This document shows, one piece after another, positions 1-6,776 of a stretch of DNA of 12,883 nucleotides. The stretch lies in assembly GCA_022842255.1 (NCBI GenBank), contig JALHPW010000067.1:1-12883 (forward strand), in the 5' to 3' direction. Numbering within the stretch: the stretch's first letter is position 1; every line of letters begins with the position of its first letter. Under the pieces are notes generated by a model that ran no database searches, was not told the origin of the DNA, and worked only from the letters and a program-made list of their open reading frames with translations. Origin of the DNA: Saprospiraceae bacterium (GTDB lineage: Bacteria; Bacteroidota; Bacteroidia; Chitinophagales; Saprospiraceae). The position numbers and the translations under genes are program-made.

Positions 1-89
1 CCCAATTAAACAAATCACACCCATCCACCCTCTGCCAAAGTGTCCGATTTCCACAGTGGCACAATTATCGCCTAGAGGAGTATTGAAAC
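1..89. other. Upstream non-coding stretch with an SD-like sequence
   Basis: This short leader precedes the first gene. A purine-rich AGAGGAG at 74-80 lies nine bases before the TTG at 90 and could act as a Shine-Dalgarno sequence, which is notable because Bacteroidota genes usually lack strong ones. A small palindrome, CCACAGTGG, sits at 51-59. I see no TAnnTTTG promoter element here, so the promoter probably lies to the left of the window. Confidence 0.4.
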
Positions 90-1169
90 TTGCCTACGCC
101 CGCCGTTTTTCACCCAATTCATTTTCTCATGTTTGATTTCCTTGCAACCGAGGATGTCCAGGATCGGGCATCTTCAACATCCCGAACGGCAGCCGATTGG
201 GACGGTTCTTTGCTCGACACGTATTCCAAAACCGTATCCGGGGTGGCCCGCCAAGTAAGTGGGGCGGTCGTTCACTTAAAAGTTCAAAAGCCTGAAAACC
301 AACAAAACCGCCAAAGACAACAAGCCCCCAACGGGAACGGTCAAAACGCCGGGTCCGGGAGTGGGTTTGTTATCAGTACCGATGGGTTTGTGGTGACCAA
401 TAGTCACGTGGTCAACAACGCCACACACATCGAAGCGAGTCTCCCTGACGGACGAAGTTTTCATGCCCGGGTAGTAGGGGATGACCCTGCCACGGATATT
501 GCCGTTGTAAAAATCGACGGCGACAATTTGACACCCACTCGTTTTGGAGATAGCAATCAGCTTCAGGTGGGACAAATCGCCATTGCCATTGGCAACCCTT
601 TTGGCTTCCAATATTCCGTGACCGCCGGGGTGGTCAGCGCACTTGGACGGACGCTTCGTACCCAAACCGGGCGACTCATCGATGACGTGATTCAAACGGA
701 TGCCGCACTCAACCCCGGCAATTCCGGCGGACCATTGGTAGATTCTTTTGGTCAAGTGATTGGTGTGAATACCGCGGTCATTCTTCCTGCCCAAGGGTTG
801 TGTTTTGCAGTAGCTTCTAATTTAGCCAAGTTTGTGGTTGGCAAATTGATCCTCGAAGGGCGCGTGCGTCGGGGTATGTTGGGCATTGGGGCGCAGGCCG
901 TTCCTCTGCCCGCCAAATGGTTGAACGCCTTGGAAGTCCCCACCAAAGGTGGCATTCAGGTACAAAGCGTAGAGTCCGGGGGCGCGGCCGACAAAGCGGG
1001 CCTCAAGGCCGGAGACGTCATCGTTCAATTCGAAGGCAAACCCGTTGACTCGATTGATGCTTTGCATAAGGTACTCGATGAGGCATCCATCGGAAGAAGT
1101 ATAAACCTCTGGGTTTTGCGCGATGGAAATCTGAAAAGTATGGTGGCTGTGCCTGCGGAGATGAGATGA
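90..1169 (+). CDS. HtrA/DegP-like S1C serine protease with one PDZ domain, no signal peptide
   Basis: This is a trypsin-fold serine endopeptidase of the HtrA family (MEROPS S1C), which degrades damaged or misfolded protein. The protease domain covers about residues 45-255. The catalytic triad is visible as His106 (TNSHVV), Asp136 (ATDIAVV) and Ser212 (GNSGGPL). A single PDZ domain follows at about 262-355, containing the SGGAADKAGLKAGDVIV segment that binds peptide C-termini. The start shown is TTG at 90, supported by AGAGGAG at 74-80 and bounded by an in-frame stop at 84-86. ATG at 129 (residue 14) is the alternative. With either start the N-terminus (FDFLATEDVQDR and on) has no hydrophobic signal or anchor, unlike classical periplasmic DegP/DegQ, so the protein may act in the cytoplasm or leave by an unseen route. 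The length of 359 aa fits a one-PDZ HtrA. A large hairpin repeat begins four bases after the stop. Confidence 0.93.
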   Translation: MPTPAVFHPIHFLMFDFLATEDVQDRASSTSRTAADWDGSLLDTYSKTVSGVARQVSGAVVHLKVQKPENQQNRQRQQAPNGNGQNAGSGSGFVISTDGFVVTNSHVVNNATHIEASLPDGRSFHARVVGDDPATDIAVVKIDGDNLTPTRFGDSNQLQVGQIAIAIGNPFGFQYSVTAGVVSALGRTLRTQTGRLIDDVIQTDAALNPGNSGGPLVDSFGQVIGVNTAVILPAQGLCFAVASNLAKFVVGKLILEGRVRRGMLGIGAQAVPLPAKWLNALEVPTKGGIQVQSVESGGAADKAGLKAGDVIVQFEGKPVDSIDALHKVLDEASIGRSINLWVLRDGNLKSMVAVPAEMR

Positions 1170-1172
1170 ATG

Positions 1173-1258
1173 GTTGATGTGGTTATTTGTTGATTTGGTT
1201 ATTTGAGTGACCAAACCTGGGTGTTCAAATAACCAAATCAACAAATAACCACATCAAC
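1173..1258. repeat. Perfect 34-bp inverted repeat with internally duplicated arms
   Basis: The arms at 1173-1206 and 1225-1258 are exact reverse complements, separated by an 18-base loop. Each arm is two near-identical 16-bp units: 1173-1188 GTTGATGTGGTTATTT and 1189-1204 GTTGATTTGGTTATTT differ at one base, and the same pair is mirrored on the right. It begins four bases after the protease stop codon. RNA from it would fold into a very stable stem, so it may work as a transcription terminator or mRNA 3'-end protector, but it lacks the GC-rich stem plus U-run of a classical intrinsic terminator. It is more likely a dispersed intergenic repeat (MITE- or REP-like). That last point is inference. 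Confidence 0.85.
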
Positions 1259-1271
1259 AACAATCAATACA

Positions 1272-1303
1272 TTTGGGGCAGTTTCAACTTCTATCTATTT
1301 TTG
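1272..1303 (+). promoter_or_regulatory. Possible Bacteroidota promoter very close to the GH109 start
   Basis: TTTG at 1272-1275 and TATTTTTG at 1296-1303 match the Bacteroidota -33/-7 pattern (TTTG, about 19-21 bases, TAnnTTTG) with 20 bases between them. The expected transcription start, only a few bases after 1303, falls on or beside the ATG at 1307. If real, the transcript would be leaderless or nearly so. It could also be a chance match. Confidence 0.35.
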
Positions 1304-1306
1304 AAA

Positions 1307-2701
1307 ATGCCAACCAAGCTCAATCGTCGCTCCTTTCTCCAGAACACTACACTGGCCAGTGCTGCATTGATATTACCCAACATCAGCACGGCAACAACCG
1401 AATCACCCAATCCACAAATTCACAAATACCCAAAAAAAGATAAGCTCCGCATCGGGTTTATCGGGGTGGGGTTGCGTGGACAAAACCACGTGGAAGCGGC
1501 CTTGCTCCGGGATGATTGTGAGGTGGCCGCCATTGCCGATCCGAATCCGGGTATGGTGGCGGAGTGTTTGAAAATGATCAGTGAGAAGGGACGCAAAAAA
1601 CCTGATTTGTATGAGAAGGGAGACTACGATTATTTGCGGCTTTTGAAAGACAAGGACATTGATGCCGTGGTGATTGCAACTCCTTGGGAGTGGCATACCC
1701 AACAATGTGTAGCCGCCATGCAGGCGGGTAAGTATGTGGGCACGGAAGTGTGCGGAGGTTTTTCGCTCGACGAGTGTTGGCAGCTGGTGAATACCCACGA
1801 AGCAACCGGTTCACACTTGATGTTTATGGAGAATGTGTGTTATCGTCGCGATGTGATGGCCGTGATGCAAATGGTGCGTGAAGGTTTGTTTGGCGAACTG
1901 ATTCATCTGGAGGGAGGATACGAACACGACCTGCGTGGGGTGAAATTCAACGACGGCAAAACACCTTACGATTCCGGAGCCGAGTTTGGCGAGAAAGGAT
2001 ATTCAGAAGCCAAGTGGCGCACCAAACATTCCGTGCACCGGAACGGGGATTTATACCCGACCCATGGCGTTGGACCGGTGGCCATGATGACCAATATCAA
2101 TCGGGGCAATCGTTTCCTTTACCTGACTTCCATGGCCAGTAAGTCGCGGGGCCTGCACGACTATGTGGTGAAACATCCACAAGGTGGGCCCAACCATCCA
2201 AGCGCTCAGGTCAATTTCAACCTCGGTGATAAAGTGACCACCATCCTCAAAACATCCAATGGCGAAACGGTGATGCTCTCGCACGACACCAACCTGGCCC
2301 GTCCCTACTCCCTCGCGTTTCGCGTACAGGGTACCCGTGGGATTTGGATGGACTTGAATAAAAGTCTCATGCTCGAAGGCGTGACCAAACCACATCGCTG
2401 GGAAGAAGCAAAGTCTTGGCTAGAAAAATACGACCACCCACTTTGGAAAAAATATGGTTCCGATGCCAAAGCGGCCGGCCATGGTGGCATGGACTTTTTT
2501 GTGTTCCACCATTTTGTGGAATCGGCCAAACGCAATCAGGCTCCACAGCTGGATGTCTATGACGCCGCCACCTGGCTCGCCATTACGCCGCTCTCGGAAG
2601 CCAGCATTGCCACGGGTAGTACGCCCCAGGCATTCCCGGATTTTACGCGGGGGCGTTGGACGGAGCGAAAACCTGATTTTGCGTTTGGGGAGGAGTATTG
2701 A
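1307..2701 (+). CDS. GH109 family alpha-N-acetylgalactosaminidase-like enzyme, Tat-exported
   Basis: A Gfo/Idh/MocA-fold protein that fits glycoside hydrolase family 109. Characterised members cleave terminal alpha-N-acetylgalactosamine using tightly bound NAD+ in an oxidation-elimination-reduction cycle. In the 464-aa product an N-terminal twin-arginine signal is visible (NRRSFLQ at 6-12, then a short hydrophobic stretch), consistent with export of a folded, cofactor-loaded enzyme. The Rossmann dinucleotide loop is GVGLRG at 53-58. Other recognisable blocks are EVCGGF from 147, ENVCYRRD at 175-182, HRNGDLYPTHG from 244, the DHPLWKKYG and GHGGMDFF blocks, and the C-terminal PDFTRGRW. The length matches the family. 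I chose ATG at 1307 over the in-frame TTG at 1301 because the Tat motif follows at normal distance. No sugar-uptake or other glycosidase gene lies next to it. The exact substrate is inferred from family. A general oxidoreductase of the same fold is less likely. Confidence 0.88.
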   Translation: MPTKLNRRSFLQNTTLASAALILPNISTATTESPNPQIHKYPKKDKLRIGFIGVGLRGQNHVEAALLRDDCEVAAIADPNPGMVAECLKMISEKGRKKPDLYEKGDYDYLRLLKDKDIDAVVIATPWEWHTQQCVAAMQAGKYVGTEVCGGFSLDECWQLVNTHEATGSHLMFMENVCYRRDVMAVMQMVREGLFGELIHLEGGYEHDLRGVKFNDGKTPYDSGAEFGEKGYSEAKWRTKHSVHRNGDLYPTHGVGPVAMMTNINRGNRFLYLTSMASKSRGLHDYVVKHPQGGPNHPSAQVNFNLGDKVTTILKTSNGETVMLSHDTNLARPYSLAFRVQGTRGIWMDLNKSLMLEGVTKPHRWEEAKSWLEKYDHPLWKKYGSDAKAAGHGGMDFFVFHHFVESAKRNQAPQLDVYDAATWLAITPLSEASIATGSTPQAFPDFTRGRWTERKPDFAFGEEY

Positions 2702-3025
2702 TTGGGGTTTGGGGTTTGCCACGAATTACACGAATTGAAAAAAAGCAAGTTCCAGTCGCTGACTAACACATCTATCATCTTGTAACCCCGGAACTTCAGT
2801 CGGGGGAAAAAGCAGAATTGAGTGTACATCTATCTTCTTTACAAAGCATCACATTTTAAATTAGTTAAAAATGCGGATGTGATGTTTTGTAAAGAAGATA
2901 GATGTGATAAGTGGCAACTCCTAGCCGCTCGTTAAAACGAGCGTTTACAAGATGGTAGATGTGTTGCTCATATCATCTGCGATTTATATATTTTCAATTA
3001 GTGTAATTCGTGGCAAACCCCAATC
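2700..3025. repeat. Nested palindromic element with four copies of an ACATCTA motif
   Basis: Three pairs of inverted arms are nested. The outer pair is 2709-2741 with 2991-3023 (one mismatch). The 11-base end GATTGGGGTTT at 2700-2710 is also mirrored at 3015-3025, so the left side carries an extra GGGGTTT. The middle pair is 2767-2785 with 2945-2963 (one mismatch). The inner pair is 2826-2854 with 2877-2905 (one mismatch, 22-base loop). Middle and inner arms share a core close to CACATCTATCWTCTT, giving four copies, two per strand. Each half also holds its own unrelated hairpin: CCCCG/CGGGG at 2786-2805 with an inner ACT/AGT pair, and CGCTCGTT/AACGAGCG at 2926-2943. There is no ORF inside. 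The element overlaps the last bases of the GH109 stop codon. It resembles a MITE or a REP/BIME-like element of the sort mobilised by Y1 (RAYT) transposases, but that origin is inference. Confidence 0.85.
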
Positions 3026-3256
3026 ACCAATCCCAGCCCAGATTTGTTTTACAAAACTCAAAATTAAGCACAACACAGAGCAGTTTACACCAAATTAACC
3101 TTGGCTTAACCGCTACAAAAATCACACAATTTATTGATAATCAAACACTTAAAAACAAACACATTTTGTAGTAAATACTTACCAACAGGCGAATTTTCAG
3201 GCCGCTAATACCTTGATTTCCAATGGATTTCAAAAAGGTCCAATGGTAGAATGAGG

Positions 3257-3265
3257 TGTGGATAA
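3257..3265 (-). promoter_or_regulatory. Exact-consensus DnaA box
   Basis: The plus strand reads TGTGGATAA, the reverse complement of the consensus DnaA box TTATCCACA with no mismatch. It is the best of the boxes in the gene-free region and the nearest to the AT-rich block. Confidence 0.6.
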
Positions 3266-3541
3266 CCCCCGATTCATGCACAAGTTTTCACAACAGTACA
3301 CCCAAGTGTGTGTGAAAACCGGTAATCCACAAGGGACCATGTGAACAAACGCACACTCGCAAACGCGGGTTAACAACACCCCGATTGCGTAAAAAATGAA
3401 CACCAGGGTTGCCAACTTTTTCAAGCTTTGGTGTTGAAAACCGGGCAAGTGCTTGATTCTAAAAAGCCTTTCTTGTGGGCAAGTTGTGGACAAGGCTGGT
3501 AACTTCATTGGATAGTCGTTTTTCTTTTTTCAGTTATGAGG

Positions 3542-3550
3542 TTTTCCACA
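3542..3550 (+). promoter_or_regulatory. DnaA box matching TTWTNCACA
   Basis: TTTTCCACA fits the relaxed DnaA-box consensus TTWTNCACA. It marks the right end of the box cluster, about 140 bases before the COX15 start. Confidence 0.45.
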
Positions 3551-3649
3551 AACTAACAGCCCTAATGATGCCCGCAGGGGGAATTTTTTAAACCATCTAA
3601 ATTTCATAGAAAGGAGTCAAAGATGGATAACTCAAAACTTGGACGGCTC

Positions 3650-3657
3650 TATTTTTG
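3650..3657 (+). promoter_or_regulatory. -7-like element upstream of heme A synthase
   Basis: TATTTTTG matches TAnnTTTG and would place the transcription start roughly 18 bases before the ATG at 3681. I found no matching TTTG element at the usual -33 spacing, so this is a partial promoter match only. Confidence 0.4.
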
Positions 3658-3680
3658 TTTGAAGTTTCAGACAACATAAC

Positions 3681-4763
3681 ATGGCAAACTCCTTTTTCAA
3701 ATTCCGCTTTGCGGACGATTTTCAGATTCCTCGCGTGGTGAAAATCTGGCTCCTCACCGGCCTGGTAATGGTGTTTTTTCAAATCGTAATTGGTGGCGTA
3801 ACGCGCCTCACGGGCAGCGGCCTGAGCATTACCCGCTGGGAAATCGTGACCGGAAGTATCCCGCCGCTCAGCGAGGCGGATTGGGTTTCGGAGTTTGAAT
3901 TGTACAAACAAACGCCTCAGTATCAAAAGATTAACCAGGGAATGCTCCTGGAGGATTTCAAGTTTATATACTTCTGGGAATATTTTCACCGGCTGTGGGC
4001 ACGCTTGATGTTCTTTGTTTTTGTCTTCCCTTTTGGCTGGTTTTTGTGGCGGGGGATGTTGTCGCGCCGACTGCTTCCGAGGATGTTGACGGTGGTGGGA
4101 TTGGCCGGCCTGGAAGGATTTTTCGGGTGGGCGATGGTGGCCAGCGGGCTCATCAAACGCCCCTGGGTGAATGCCTACAACCTGACCTTGCACCTAAGCA
4201 TGGGCTTTATCATTTTTGCCTATTTGCTTTGGACTTGGTTCATCGCGGTCTCGCCGAAATTGCCCGAATTTTCGAGCGATCGTTTTCGGCGTATGGCCTG
4301 GACGATTTTTGGGGTGGCGTTTGTGCAGATTGCCCTGGGCGCCATGATGTCGGGCTCCAAGGCAGGCTTGTTTTTCCCGACCTGGCCCGATATGAACGGG
4401 GAGTATTTGCCCGCGGTTTTGTTCGACGCCAGTCACTGGACGGCCGACAGTTTTGTGCATTATGATACCAATCCGTTTATGCCGGCGTTGATTCAGTTTT
4501 TGCACCGGAACACGGCTTATCTGTTGAGTATCCTGACCATTTACTTCGTTTGGAAACTTTTTAAGGAAAATATTGATGCGTCTTTGCGCCGCAGCGGGTG
4601 GTGGCTTTTGGGCGTATTGGGCATTCAAGTTTTATTGGGTATCTTCACGATCATCAATTGCAAGGCAAAAATCCCGGTCGATTTGGGGGTTGCGCACCAG
4701 GCGGGTGCGGTGGTGCTGATGAGCGTGGTGTTGTGGGTATCTTACCTCTTACGGAAAAAATAA
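3681..4763 (+). CDS. ctaA: Heme A synthase, COX15/CtaA family
   Basis: An integral membrane monooxygenase that oxidises the C8 methyl of heme O to a formyl group, making heme A for aa3-type cytochrome c oxidase. The 360-aa product has about eight hydrophobic membrane segments. The family signature GGVTRLTGSGLSI is at 38-50. Four conserved heme-ligand histidines are visible: His103 in EYFHR, His171 in LTLHLSMGF, His275 in FLHRNTAY and His339 in VAHQAGAV. Glu100 sits beside the first. The long periplasmic loop after the first segment (DWVSEFELYKQTPQYQKIN) is typical of the mitochondrial/alphaproteobacterial COX15 type, and the cysteine pair of Bacillus CtaA is absent. ATG at 3681 gives a normal N-terminus. 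No oxidase subunit or heme O synthase gene is in the window, so its partners are elsewhere. Confidence 0.95.
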   Translation: MANSFFKFRFADDFQIPRVVKIWLLTGLVMVFFQIVIGGVTRLTGSGLSITRWEIVTGSIPPLSEADWVSEFELYKQTPQYQKINQGMLLEDFKFIYFWEYFHRLWARLMFFVFVFPFGWFLWRGMLSRRLLPRMLTVVGLAGLEGFFGWAMVASGLIKRPWVNAYNLTLHLSMGFIIFAYLLWTWFIAVSPKLPEFSSDRFRRMAWTIFGVAFVQIALGAMMSGSKAGLFFPTWPDMNGEYLPAVLFDASHWTADSFVHYDTNPFMPALIQFLHRNTAYLLSILTIYFVWKLFKENIDASLRRSGWWLLGVLGIQVLLGIFTIINCKAKIPVDLGVAHQAGAVVLMSVVLWVSYLLRKK

Positions 4764-4830
4764 AATTGCCCAGTTTTTATCCTAAAGGCACCATGATTTC
4801 AAACGAAAGACAATGTTTGCCGCTTTTTTC

Positions 4831-4838
4831 TACTTTTG
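4831..4838 (+). promoter_or_regulatory. -7-like element upstream of the alpha/beta hydrolase
   Basis: TACTTTTG fits TAnnTTTG. The start of transcription would fall near 4844, giving a leader of about 33 bases before ATG 4878. This argues against translation starting at the TTG at 4836, which lies inside the element. No TTTG lies at the expected -33 spacing; the nearest, at 4816-4819, is too close. Confidence 0.45.
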
Positions 4839-4877
4839 CCATTATCTAATTTAGAATCAATCAGAAACATCCCGCGC

Positions 4878-5645
4878 ATGAATTTCCCGATAAAAGAAGA
4901 ACAAGGTTTCAAATACATCGAAACCGGCGGAGACGGCACACCCCTCGTATTGCTCCACGGCTTGTTTGGCGCACTCAGCAATTTTGAGGGCCTGCTCAAC
5001 CATTTTTCCAGCAAGCACAATGTGGTGATCCCGATACTGCCCATCTACGAGATGCCGATTTTCAAGGTTTCGGTGGCGGGTTTGGTGGATTTCTTAACCG
5101 AGTTTGTGGAATACAAGGGATACGACAAAATTCATGTGCTGGGCAATTCGCTGGGCGGACACGTGGCGCTGCTTTATGTCATTGCCCACCCCGAACGCAT
5201 AGCCTCGGTGACCCTCACCGGAAGTTCGGGATTGTACGAAAGCGCCTTTGGCACGGCTTTCCCCAAGCGCGGCGACTACGAGTACATCAAAAACAAAACA
5301 GCCCAGACCTTTTACGACCCGGCCGTAGCCAGCAAGGAACTGGTGGACGAAGTATTTGGCATCGTGAACGACCGCGGCAAAGCCATCCGCGTGGTGGCCA
5401 CCGCAAAATCTGCCGTACGGCACAACCTCGGCGACAAGCTCCACAAAATCAAAGCGCCCACCCTGCTCATCTGGGGCATGCAGGACATCGTGACCCCACC
5501 CTTTGTGGGCGAAAAATTCCGCGACCTCATCGAGAACTCCCGCCTGCACATGCTCGACCAATGCGGCCACGCGCCCATGATGGAAAAACCGGCGGAGTTT
5601 AATGCTTTGTTGGATGCGTTTTTGGAGGAAGTGGAGAAGGGGTAG
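4878..5645 (+). CDS. Alpha/beta-fold hydrolase
   Basis: A 255-aa serine hydrolase of the alpha/beta-hydrolase fold with no signal peptide, so probably cytoplasmic. The oxyanion-hole HG is at 27-28 (LLHGLFG). The nucleophile is Ser91 in the elbow GNSLGG (89-94), the acid is Asp203 (WGMQDIVTP) and the base is His231 (CGHAPMMEKP). The cap region, about 120-185, is helical and short. This layout is shared by esterases, C-C bond hydrolases (MhpC/BphD-like), haloperoxidase-like and lipid-cleaving enzymes, and the substrate cannot be read from sequence. I chose ATG at 4878 because the longer TTG start at 4836 lies in a promoter-like element. The gene follows COX15 by 114 bases and likely has its own promoter. 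Confidence 0.9.
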   Translation: MNFPIKEEQGFKYIETGGDGTPLVLLHGLFGALSNFEGLLNHFSSKHNVVIPILPIYEMPIFKVSVAGLVDFLTEFVEYKGYDKIHVLGNSLGGHVALLYVIAHPERIASVTLTGSSGLYESAFGTAFPKRGDYEYIKNKTAQTFYDPAVASKELVDEVFGIVNDRGKAIRVVATAKSAVRHNLGDKLHKIKAPTLLIWGMQDIVTPPFVGEKFRDLIENSRLHMLDQCGHAPMMEKPAEFNALLDAFLEEVEKG

Positions 5646-5752
5646 GGGCAGATAGTTTATGCCGCAGGTAACGACTAATTAAAACCCATATTACACATTA
5701 TTGTTAATCATTAGTTGTGGATTTTTAATATTAGTGAGAAATTTAATAAGAT

Positions 5753-6619
5753 ATGGGTAGTTCATTTTTCAATTTCAAGCATTCTGATCTATTTAACCCT
5801 GTGCTCAAAGCTTTACATAAGCTTGGGGGATCTGCTGCGGTATCAGAGATTGAAGAACAAGTCATTGAAATTCTGAATCTTTCAGAAGAAGAAATAAGTG
5901 ATATTCATAAAGGGACAACAACCAAGCTTCATTACAGATTGCGTTGGGCTAGAAACTATCTCAAACACTATGGACTTTTGGTTAATTCTAAATATGGAGT
6001 TTGGGCTTTGACTTCTAAGGGCCTGAATACAGAGTCTGTGAATCCACAAAAAGTCACAAAATTTGTTCAAGAATTAAATCGAAAGAAAAGAGCAGAAAAA
6101 TCCATCAATGATACTGAAGAAGGGATAACAATCGAAGATGACTTCGAGGAGGGTTCAATCACATGGAAAGAAGAACTTCTGAATACTTTAAAAAACATTG
6201 AACCTGCAGCATTTGAAAGGCTTTGCCAAAGAATGCTCAGGGAGCTAGGATTTAAAAATGTTGAAGTAACAGGTAAACCTAATGATGGGGGAATTGATGG
6301 GAGAGGAATATTGAGATTAGGCGGGATTTTGTCTTTTCATGTAGTATTTCAGGCAAAAAGGTACAAAGATGTTGTAAGCCCAAATACTATTCGTGACTTC
6401 AGAGGTTCACTTAGCGCCAATGTTGACAAGGGTTTAATAATTACTACAGGACGATTTACTAATGAAGCCAGAAAAGAAGCGAAACGAGATGGAGCTCTTC
6501 CAATTGATTTAATTGATGGAGATGAATTTGCTGAAAAACTAAAAGAATTACGATTAGGGATAGAGGTCGAATTAGTTGAGAAAGTTTCGATTGATAACGA
6601 ATGGTATAAAGAAGTATAA
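5753..6619 (+). CDS. mrr: Mrr-type restriction endonuclease, probable type IV restriction
   Basis: A 288-aa two-domain protein. Residues about 8-95 look like the Mrr N-terminal winged-helix DNA-binding domain. A charged linker (about 105-140) leads to the Mrr catalytic domain (about 142-265), a PD-(D/E)xK nuclease variant. The helix FERLCQRML (154-162, Glu156), the acidic motif DGGIDG (178-183, Asp182) and QAK (200-202, Lys202) make up the active site as in E. coli Mrr, whose family cleaves methylated foreign DNA. No methyltransferase or specificity gene lies beside it, which fits a stand-alone type IV enzyme. The gene and its 100-base leader are visibly AT-richer than the flanking genes and use A/T-ending codons freely, a common sign of recent acquisition. 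Methylation dependence is inferred from family. Confidence 0.9.
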   Translation: MGSSFFNFKHSDLFNPVLKALHKLGGSAAVSEIEEQVIEILNLSEEEISDIHKGTTTKLHYRLRWARNYLKHYGLLVNSKYGVWALTSKGLNTESVNPQKVTKFVQELNRKKRAEKSINDTEEGITIEDDFEEGSITWKEELLNTLKNIEPAAFERLCQRMLRELGFKNVEVTGKPNDGGIDGRGILRLGGILSFHVVFQAKRYKDVVSPNTIRDFRGSLSANVDKGLIITTGRFTNEARKEAKRDGALPIDLIDGDEFAEKLKELRLGIEVELVEKVSIDNEWYKEV

Positions 6620-6627
6620 AAAATACT

Positions 6628-6740
6628 CCACCGCGCGTGGTCTTCCGTCCCAAACATCCTTACCAAGCGCTACCAAGCTCCTCCCCGCCGCGCTAGGGTC
6701 TTTTTCAGACCCAGCGCCACTCCGCTGGGCTACCAAGCCG
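6628..6740. repeat. GC-rich palindromic intergenic repeat, possible terminator
   Basis: Begins nine bases after the Mrr stop codon. It contains CCAC/GTGG around 6628-6640, then a strong hairpin at 6690-6717 (GCGCT, one bulged A, GGGTCT, loop TTTTC, AGACCC, AGCGC), then an overlapping alternative hairpin CCCAGCG/CGCTGGG at 6710-6729. TACCAAG occurs three times (6661, 6671, 6731). The 6690-6717 stem could stop transcription from the Mrr gene. The dense mix of stems and repeated 7-mers, in a base composition opposite to that of the Mrr gene, suggests a dispersed repeat rather than a simple terminator. Confidence 0.65.
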
Positions 6741-6776
6741 GAGCAAATAACATGGTCATACGTCCGAAGTGCCAAT

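Larger units (their letters stand above)
3026..3680. other. Gene-free region with clustered DnaA-box-like sites: candidate replication origin
   Basis: About 650 bp without a convincing gene. The left part, roughly 3090-3185, is AT-rich and could be a duplex-unwinding element. To its right are DnaA-box-like 9-mers on both strands: an exact TTATCCACA (minus strand, 3257-3265), TAATCCACA (plus, 3323-3331), TTGTCCACA (minus, 3485-3493) and TTTTCCACA (plus, 3542-3550). There are also weaker sites, GTTTTCACA (plus, 3284-3292, and minus, 3311-3319) and TTGTTCACA (minus, 3340-3348). The two GTTTTCACA sites form an inverted pair. An AT-rich block beside clustered boxes is the usual architecture of bacterial oriC. 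Against it, genes on both sides run in the same direction, no dnaA, dnaN or parAB gene is in view, and strand skew cannot be judged here. A regulatory DnaA-titration site is the alternative. Confidence 0.5.

Noticed and set aside
2700..3025. CRISPR array
   Set aside because: The repeated motif occurs in inverted, not direct, orientation with unequal spacing and no spacers.
3230..3508. 92-codon minus-strand frame in the candidate origin region
   Set aside because: No domain or signal, and no promoter-like element seen; it spans the DnaA-box cluster, so a non-coding reading fits better.
3597..4193. 198-codon minus-strand frame
   Set aside because: Overlaps the start of the clear heme A synthase; low-complexity composition typical of an antisense shadow.
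4836..4877. Extended N-terminus of the alpha/beta hydrolase from a TTG codon
   Set aside because: The TTG lies inside a TAnnTTTG promoter-like element and the added residues are not part of the fold.
6628..6740. tRNA-Pro-like pieces on the minus strand (AGCTTGGTAGCGC and TTTGGGA)
   Set aside because: The anticodon stem does not pair, and no acceptor stem or T-loop (GTTCRANNC) can be placed, so this is not a tRNA gene.
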